Source of the DNA: Hypsibius dujardini
Lineage: Eukaryota; Tardigrada; Eutardigrada; Parachela; Hypsibiidae
Assembly: GCA_001579985.1 (NCBI GenBank)
Contig: LRSR01006631.1
Location: 2,509 to 26,900 of the forward strand
Length of the DNA stretch: 24,392 bases
Direction: 5' to 3'
Shown here: positions 18,811 through 24,392 of the stretch, in pieces
Numbering within the stretch: position 1 is the first letter of the stretch
Layout of the letters: every line of letters starts with the position of its first letter
The notes under the pieces: generated by a model
The model's input: the letters and a program-made list of their open reading frames with translations, nothing else
Databases searched by the model: none
What the model was told of the DNA's origin: nothing
Made by a program: the position numbers and the translations under genes

Positions 18811-19787
18811 TAACCAAGGCAAGATCAGAAGCGACGTCACGCTTAGCGATCATTCTAAGTGAGAGCAGACTGCTTCGTTTTGTTTCCGGAAGCGGAGGGT
18901 GTCTTCGGTTGCGGTCGTTCCGCTAGCCAGCAGAAGCAACATTACCGCGCGCCACCATCTAACCTCGCTGACCGACAGAGAGAGGAGAGAGTTCACTGGA
19001 ATTTCCTACCAAGGGCGTGGCTCCTGATTAACGGTCTTCACTTGACTGAGAGCGACTCCGACTGCTTGATTGATTGAATCAACCGGATTCGAATTTAGTT
19101 CTGTTTTGCGTAGATTTCCTAGCAAAACTAGTTGCTTGATTGAAGTATGAACTTGGTCAAAACACCCTTGGTTAATGACAAATTTTTTTTTATTCTGGTG
19201 TGTGGATGAAACGAATTTTTTTTGTGGCCAGTTTTGATCCTCCTTCTAGTAGGAAGTTTTTGAAAGATGAACCTATCACAAAGTAGGCCGATTTGATTAA
19301 CGATAATAGAAATGACGTGGTCTCCTCAAATTCCTTTGAATACTGGTTGCGCGACCCGCGCGCGCGAGTTCTCCGCGTGTCTCTGTCTGTGTGTGGGTTT
19401 GTGGGTGTTCCCGTTGTTTTGGTCGCCGGATCGATTCTGGGTTCGCTCCAATTTTTTGACCTCGTTCGAGGCGCGGTGATTGCGCCAGTTAAGAAGTGAC
19501 TACTGTATGTATTTGTGGGCCCGGAAAGTTGACACATTTATGTGCGTGTGCTGGCTCCTTGCTGTGCGCGAGTACTACAGGGACTGTGGCGGGGTCCTCC
19601 AGCCCGCAGCCGCAGAGAGGAGGGAATTGCGGGGGCAGGGATCGCGACAACATCGACCCAGTGAGGGTAGGACAAAAGTAATGTCTGCTCCCTTCCTCAC
19701 ACTCTCGTCTCTCATTGCGGCGGTGGTGTCATCTCCTTCCGTAACAAGCAAACAGCGATTGAATAAGAGGCCCTTGAGTGTGTTACA
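18811..19787. other. intronic stretch, nothing coding recognised
   Basis: Includes a segment at 19064-19104 resembling 20943-20985 (GCTTGATTG...GATTCGAATTTA). A 122-codon frame at 19480-19848 has no recognisable domain. Confidence 0.4.
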
Positions 19788-19895
19788 CACGTGGCCACAA
19801 GAGAGCGCTACTCGAGTCGAGCCATTTACCTCGTTCTGTGCGCTCTAACCGAGGTAAGTGGCTTGACTCGGATAGCGCTATCTTGTGACCACGTG
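19788..19895. ncRNA. large intronic hairpin, 46-base arms (foldback element or pre-miRNA-like)
   Basis: Left arm 19788-19833 and right arm 19850-19895 are equal in length. They are reverse complements at 40 of 46 positions with no gaps, around a 16-base loop. On the + strand RNA three of the six mismatches become G-U wobbles, so 43 of 46 pair. Each arm begins at its outer end with CACGTGG and contains AGCGCT. Right after the right arm comes TTACA followed by (CA)n, typical of an inserted element's edge. It is not a family I can name. Confidence 0.5.
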
Positions 19896-19899
19896 TTAC

Positions 19900-19955
19900 A
19901 CACACACACACACACGCTCTCGCTCTCGCTCTTCCCGCTCTCTCTCTCTCACACA
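19900..19955. repeat. CA then CT microsatellite
   Basis: (CA)n followed by CTCGCT and (CT)n, directly after the hairpin. Confidence 0.9.
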
Positions 19956-20240
19956 TCTCGTTCTCAGCATCGATGACACACACATCAACCGAAATTAATT
20001 TTCCGTTGAAAGATTAGCTTGTTTGCTAGTTTATCGGTGTGGTTCAGGCTCTGCAGCTATGCCAAAATATTATTTTAATTTGCAATCCAAAAGTGGGTCA
20101 ATCCATCAATCAACCGGAACTGGATCAGTGAAAACGTTCATCAGCGGAGCTAACAGTTTAGTTGCAGAAATTTCATATATTTTTAATTTGCAATTTTTTT
20201 CAACTGCATTGCAGTGGGGGAGCTTTCTAATTTTTGTTCC

Positions 20241-20260
20241 GAATTCCGGAACCGGAATTC
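20241..20260. repeat. 20-base near-perfect palindrome
   Basis: GAATTCCGG, AA, CCGGAATTC: arms are exact complements with a two-base centre. It could extrude as a cruciform or bind a dimeric factor; no function is recognised. Confidence 0.6.
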
Positions 20261-20342
20261 CATCCAGGCAAACAGTAGCAGTGAGAGATGCACGCACACC
20301 TGGCCGGCCAACGACCCTGAAAAAATGGTGCGCTTGCCCTGC

Positions 20343-20344
<2 letters not shown>

Positions 20345-20375
<31 letters not shown>
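20345..20375. repeat. (CT)n microsatellite
   Basis: Uninterrupted dinucleotide run. Confidence 0.96.
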
Positions 20376-20378
<3 letters not shown>

Positions 20379-20490
20379 TGTGTGTGTAGTGTAGTAGTGT
20401 GTGTGATATCGGTGAGCACGTTACGCCTGACCCACTGCCTGACTGCTCTCGACTGACGCTTGATCTCTATCAGGTTTGCAGATTCTTTCC

Positions 20491-20543
20491 TGCCCCCTCC
20501 CTCTCCCTCTCTCTCCCTCTCTTTCTCTCCCTCTCTCTCTCTT
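20491..20543. repeat. CCCTCT / CT-rich microsatellite
   Basis: CTCC and CTCT units, an imperfect polypyrimidine tract. Confidence 0.93.
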
Positions 20544-21916
20544 CTTATTCCTCGGCGTCGCTTTCTCTTCTTGCAAAGAACGCCCAGCGGCGGTTCGCAC
20601 CACGTATGCTACTACCGCACGCACTCACATCAGCGAACTTAAATGTCTGCCTGAAAAAACGCACTTGACCCCCAAGAGTGTCTAGCCTTTCAAGAGAGCA
20701 GAAGGGGTCTGACTTGGCCGACGGACTGAGACGAAATTCCGGTTGACCGGAAATTAAAGCGGTATCACTCTTTTTTTTGCCTTGATAGTCGGTATAATAA
20801 TAATCCGATTTCGATAAAAACAACGAATAACTTCAAAGATAAGTCGTCGGTATTAAGACTCTTACTCTTGCCTTACAATAATAAGTGATTAAAAATACAG
20901 GTGGTCTAAAGATTAATAGGGTGTAGCTTCATTTTTTCACATGCTTGATTGTTTGATTTTTTGCGATTCGAATTTACTTTGTGCATTATCGATTGATTGA
21001 ATGCTTGAAGTGCGCATTTTGTTGCGTTGCGCGGATTGATTGATTCGTGGATTTGACAGTAGTTGAATATGACCAGGAAAATCCCAGCTTGGAATCTATG
21101 CCTCGGAAGGCTGAAATAATCTCTCGTGAAATCTGGGCGGAATTCTCTCTGCGGAGCTAATTCAGCGAAAAGGAAGGCGAGGAAGTCGGGAAATGTGACC
21201 GAGCACTGCGAGCAGCTCTTATTCGACATTACCGGTGTCGAGTGGCGGCGCGAATGGCCATTGTCCAGTTAACGGGTTATTGTCCCCGTATCCCAAGCTG
21301 AACTTTCTCTGGCTCTCTCTCAATCTTGCCATTTGTGCTATTTCGTCGAAACTATGCCGACTGGGAATGCCTTTCTCTCTCTTGCTCTCTGTCTATTGTT
21401 TCTCTCTCTTGCTCACTAATTGCGGAGAGACACTTGCCTGGTCTACATGATAATCGTGCAGGAGGACGCGCGCGAGGAGGGCATGGCAGGACATTGGACG
21501 TCAATGACCGCTTACTCACTGGTCTGTCGTTCTGCTTCAGAGAGAGAACAGACAGACGGAGACGCAGATTGACCAGCACCAGAAAGTGACCACTGTCCGG
21601 GCAATGACCAGCAGGGACCTTCTTTCTCTTCACATACCGACCGTGTGCGCTGTGCGCTACAAGAGCAGGTCATTGTACGCTGATGCCCCTAAACCAGTGG
21701 CCTGATTCGCTTTTCGCAGCGACCATACCAGAGCTCGCGTGAACTAGTGCCTTTCATTTGGTCAAAATCAACGCGAGATGCGATCGCCAGAGCACAGCAT
21801 AACACCCCCTTCGCGTATTTCGGTTCGTTGTACGTGGTTCGAGTAACGAAATGTACCACTAACAGTGCCCAGAAACGAAAATCGAGACAAATGATTCACG
21901 TGAGATTACGGGGTGA
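20544..21916. other. intronic stretch, nothing coding recognised
   Basis: Contains ATTGATTGA-type short repeats (20940-21050), CT runs (21372-21415) and a CACGTG at 21897-21902. Confidence 0.4.
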
Positions 21917-22050
21917 TGTGTCTGTGTCTGTGTCTGTGTCTGTGTCTGTGTCTGTGTCTGTGTCTGTGTCTGTGTCTGTGTGTGTGTCTGTGTCTGTGTG
22001 TCTGTGTGTGTTTGTGTGTCTGTGTCTGTGTCTGTGTCTGTGTGTGTTTG
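21917..22050. repeat. (TGTCTG)n hexamer array
   Basis: A nearly pure hexamer core (21917-21979) and variants. It has the opposite orientation to the CAGACA array at 10206-10434. Confidence 0.96.
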
Positions 22051-22218
22051 TTGGACTAAACCGAAATATGCCAGGCGATTCTTAAAAATGATAAGGAATA
22101 AGCCAAACGAGTTTTAGAGTGACCCATTTTGGGGGACGTGGTGTGTTTTCAACCCCATAAGAAGGGTACATTGTTATGTGGGTGGACCGGCGGAATAATT
22201 AATGGGAACCTGAGAGGA

Positions 22219-22302
22219 ATGCTGAGTGATGTAGCACAATCGAACAAATTTGCTTGTGAGTCCAGTGAAAGTTTCAGCACGAGCCACTTGTGTGCTAGTG
22301 AG
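22219..22302 (+). CDS. candidate alternative first coding exon (E75B-like position), unproven
   Basis: ATG at 22219, with G at -3, opens 28 codons (MLSDVAQSNKFACE...HLCASE) that end exactly at GAG|GTGAGT (22302/22303). This is a strong donor in phase 0. Exon 2 of the gene also ends in phase 0, so this exon would splice in frame to the finger-2 exon beyond the window and give a receptor lacking finger 1. Insect E75B has that structure, with its first exon inside the same intron. The frame is open upstream to at least 22129. The peptide has no known domain, and donor-like sites occur by chance in 6 kb of intron. Confidence 0.25.
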
Positions 22303-22345
22303 GTGAGTGAGTTGATTGAGTGATTGAGTGAGTGAGCGAGCGAGC
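22303..22345. repeat. GAGT / GAGC short tandem repeat
   Basis: GTGAGTGAG, TTGATTGAG and GAGCGAGC units, starting at the donor-like GTGAGT. Confidence 0.85.
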
Positions 22346-23217
22346 GGTCAGCTCTCTGTCGGTTACACAGTGTGTGATAGCGATCGCTGCACCACCTACC
22401 GGGTGTCGCGTAATTTCAAACGCGTGCTTTCTTCCCAGTAGAGTTCCCCCGACTCAAATCTTGCAAGGTCCTGCCGAGTTCTTTTAGCAAATCGAAGCGT
22501 AGTATTAATTACTTTAATTTCACATTGAGTTATTTTCATTCGCATAGCAATGCTATGTTTATCTATAGCTTTGTCTATCGGATCTCGCACATCGTCATTG
22601 AAATCGCGTTCCACTGTATCTTGAGCACAATAACATTTCAGTTTTGGACAGTACTTGTTTGAGAATTTTTTAGACTTAACAGTTAGATGGAAAATCTTTA
22701 GGGCTAATAAAAAAAACGAAAGAGACTTGATTCGACGCGGAGCTTTGAGTCTGCCTGCGGAATTACAGGCAAGCGAGGCGTGCATAACGGTGTGTGATTT
22801 AATTAATTTAGTAATGAATGGGGATCATCGTGTCTTCCAGCACAGCCTACTACTTTGCCTATCACATTTCAATATGCTGGTCTGGCAGTAAATAATATTC
22901 CAATAGGCAACACATCACGCAGTCCTACAGGCCTCTCTGCTTGACTGAGTTTCTAGGGTGTCGTTTTCTGCTCCTTTGTGTGTATATGTAGTAGTGGTGT
23001 GCGGTGCTCCTGTTTTTTTTTGTCACTCTCTCTCTTTCTCTCTCAATCGTGAACCAAGTGCCCCGAAGAACACGGAGACACACAGGAGAACCCACTCTCT
23101 CCTTCCTCGCTGTGTCAGTCTCTCATTTAAAAACGCAAGTAGATTGAGTTCAAGAGGATTAAGGCCATTTATCGGGCTAGTTAGGCCAACAATCTTCACC
23201 GCGTGCGTACAGTATAC
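22346..23217. other. intronic stretch with one repeat-free minus-strand open frame
   Basis: From 22396 to 22785 the minus strand is open for 129 codons from an ATG. The composition is Lys/Arg/Asp/Ser-rich and free of simple repeats, but no domain or splice context is recognisable. CT runs lie at 23022-23045. Confidence 0.35.
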
Positions 23218-23395
23218 ACACATTACACACACAGCCACACACACACAGCCACGCGCAGTCACACACAGCCACACAGCCACCCAGCCACAGCCACACAGCC
23301 AGACACAGTCACACACACACAGCGCACGGAGGAGGAATCGGGAACACGTCGAGGAGGAGCCATATCACACACAGTCACACAAACACACAACACAC
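23218..23395. repeat. CACACAGC-type array
   Basis: CACAGCCACA and CACACAGTCA units interrupted by GCGCACGGAGGAGGAATCGG. The unit resembles that of 16364-16462. Confidence 0.92.
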
Positions 23396-23440
23396 AGACA
23401 ACAGGGTGTTTTGGTCCGGGGACCTACTCTTCTTCCCTGT

Positions 23441-23490
23441 GTGTCTGTGTCTGTGTCTGTCTGTGAGGGTATGTGTGTCTGTGTGTGTTG
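23441..23490. repeat. TGTCTG / TG microsatellite
   Basis: GTGTCT units and a TG run. Confidence 0.9.
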
Positions 23491-24392
23491 CAGATTGAAG
23501 ATGTTCGATGACTCAATCGGCTATTGGCGCATTCGCATTCACACACAGGGGTTGAACTGTATTCGGTGTCCGTCGCTCGTGCATGTATCCCACTTCTACG
23601 CTACGGACGACTATATCAGTGTGCGAGCGCGCGAACCGCCAAGCTCGTTGACCAACATGTCAAGAATAGGGGAATGAGTTGAAAAATTGGGTTTTACAGT
23701 CGATTAAGTTGTTCGCTGCAGGCGGCTCCTTCTCTCCCGCGCGCGCAGTCCGCTCTTTTGTTGGGGTCTCCCCCCGAGTCCCCAGTGGGGGGTGCTAGAA
23801 ACTAGGCCAAGCAGTGGGTCAAAACTGCACGGAGATTCCGAGCCGATTTGCTGGTCAGTTTTCACGTCGATTGCGGCCGGAGAAAATTGATCAAAATCAA
23901 AGAGACTGTTCGCAGTAAATTTTACCGTGAAATCTCTCCTTAATTTCACTGTGCATATCTAAGGAGATTGCACAAGAGGATTTCTCACCAAGGCACCCTC
24001 TTTGATTTTGCACATTGTCAGTATGTGTGTGTGTGTATTGGGGGATGTGTGTCAGTCTCGCGGAAATGGGAAAATTGTAGCCTTTGGCGATCAAACGAAG
24101 GACTCTTGGCCGGATTGGCGGGAATTCGAGGAAGGCTACCAGAGTCATCACACATCCACGATCCAGGAGATCGAGAGCGTCCGGGTTTTTTCCCCCCGAT
24201 TTTTCACTTGCACCATCCAAACAGGCGCACACTGTGGCCTAATCTATTTGGGTCAACAAAATAATGCCTTAATACAACAATTTATTTAGCATATGATGCA
24301 ACGAGTGTGAGCTTGCGACAGATTGGGGTCAGCGAGAATGACGAAGGGATAGCCTGGTTTTTTTGCCGCCTTATTTCGGGGTGGGAGGGGGG
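23491..24392. other. intronic stretch, nothing recognised
   Basis: No further exon, RNA gene or strong motif is seen. A G-rich run closes the window. Confidence 0.4.

Larger units (their letters stand above)
18419..24392 (+). other. intron 2 of the E75-type gene, 5' part (runs off the window)
   Basis: Starts at GTATGT directly after CEGCK. I searched for the expected next exon, which would begin with the GFFRRS coding block, and found none up to 24392, so the intron is at least 5974 bp. A long intron at this point is compatible with alternative promoters inside it, as in insect E75. It contains a duplicated AT-rich element (18481-18684), a large hairpin (19788-19895), a candidate alternative exon (22219-22302) and several microsatellites, each listed separately. 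Confidence 0.85.

Noticed and set aside
19791-19853. GAG|GTAAGT at 19853/19854 as the end of an alternative E75 exon
   Set aside because: The phase 0 frame leading to it is open only from 19767 and contains no ATG, and the site lies inside the hairpin arm, which explains its sequence by symmetry.
19812-19857. tRNA-like A-box (GGTTAGAGCGC) and B-box-like (GGCTCGACTCG) text on the minus strand of the hairpin
   Set aside because: No D-arm or acceptor pairing can be formed; the hairpin symmetry overrides any cloverleaf, so no tRNA is called.
12063-21902. Possible E-box (CACGTG) enrichment (12063, 12702, 16806, 19788, 19890, 21897)
   Set aside because: Six copies is about the number expected for a 6-mer in 24 kb, and two belong to the hairpin arms.
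22958-23677. 239-codon plus-strand open frame, the longest in the window
   Set aside because: The body is a translation of CA-type arrays (His-Thr-Gln-Pro strings) and TG repeats; no recognisable protein.
1-24392. Search for a tRNA, rRNA, transposase or reverse transcriptase
   Set aside because: No cloverleaf with matching A and B boxes, no rRNA-like blocks and no transposase or reverse-transcriptase motif seen in any frame.

Overview
This is a eukaryotic, animal genomic window, and almost all of it is non-coding. The one gene I can identify with confidence is the 5' end of a nuclear receptor of the E75 / REV-ERB group (NR1D) on the + strand. Exon 1 (17525-17603) carries the start codon and a 26-residue N-terminus. 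Exon 2 (18330-18418) carries the first zinc finger of the DNA-binding domain, up to the P-box. The exons join across a GT-AG intron of 726 bp (phase 1) with a split Asp codon. Exon 2 ends in phase 0 at a GT donor, in the place where many nuclear receptors split finger 1 from finger 2. The second finger and ligand-binding domain lie beyond the window, so intron 2 is at least 5974 bp. The E75-type protein sequence points to a protostome. The density of TCTG/CCTG, TGTC and CA/CAGA arrays suggests a mollusc, but that is inference and I cannot name a species.

Layout: 1-640 is a degenerate tandem (satellite-like) array. From 641 to about 16.4 kb is upstream sequence in which repeat-free islands alternate with microsatellites. 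The islands at 1.3, 3.6, 5.8-6.0, 9.0-9.3 and 9.8-9.9 kb contain ten exact copies of TTAYGTAA (the D-box bound by PAR-bZIP/E4BP4/Vrille-type factors), and there are none in the remaining 14.4 kb. From 16.46 to 16.83 kb is a GC-rich, promoter-like island with GC box, CCAAT and E-box. From about 16.9 to 17.524 kb lies the likely 5' UTR, with a six-codon upstream ORF. Intron 1 holds a compact 25-bp hairpin. Intron 2 holds a duplicated AT-rich element, a 46-bp-arm hairpin at 19.8 kb, and a candidate alternative first exon at 22.2 kb. The latter is phase-compatible with the missing zinc-finger-2 exon and recalls the E75B isoform architecture of insects.

The main biological hypothesis is that this is the cis-regulatory and alternative-promoter region of an NR1D/E75 gene, whose upstream DNA is loaded with D-boxes, linking it to clock-type bZIP regulation. 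The many long open frames elsewhere are mostly translations of microsatellites (poly Ser-Leu, Val-Cys-Val, Thr-His and similar) and are not annotated as genes.
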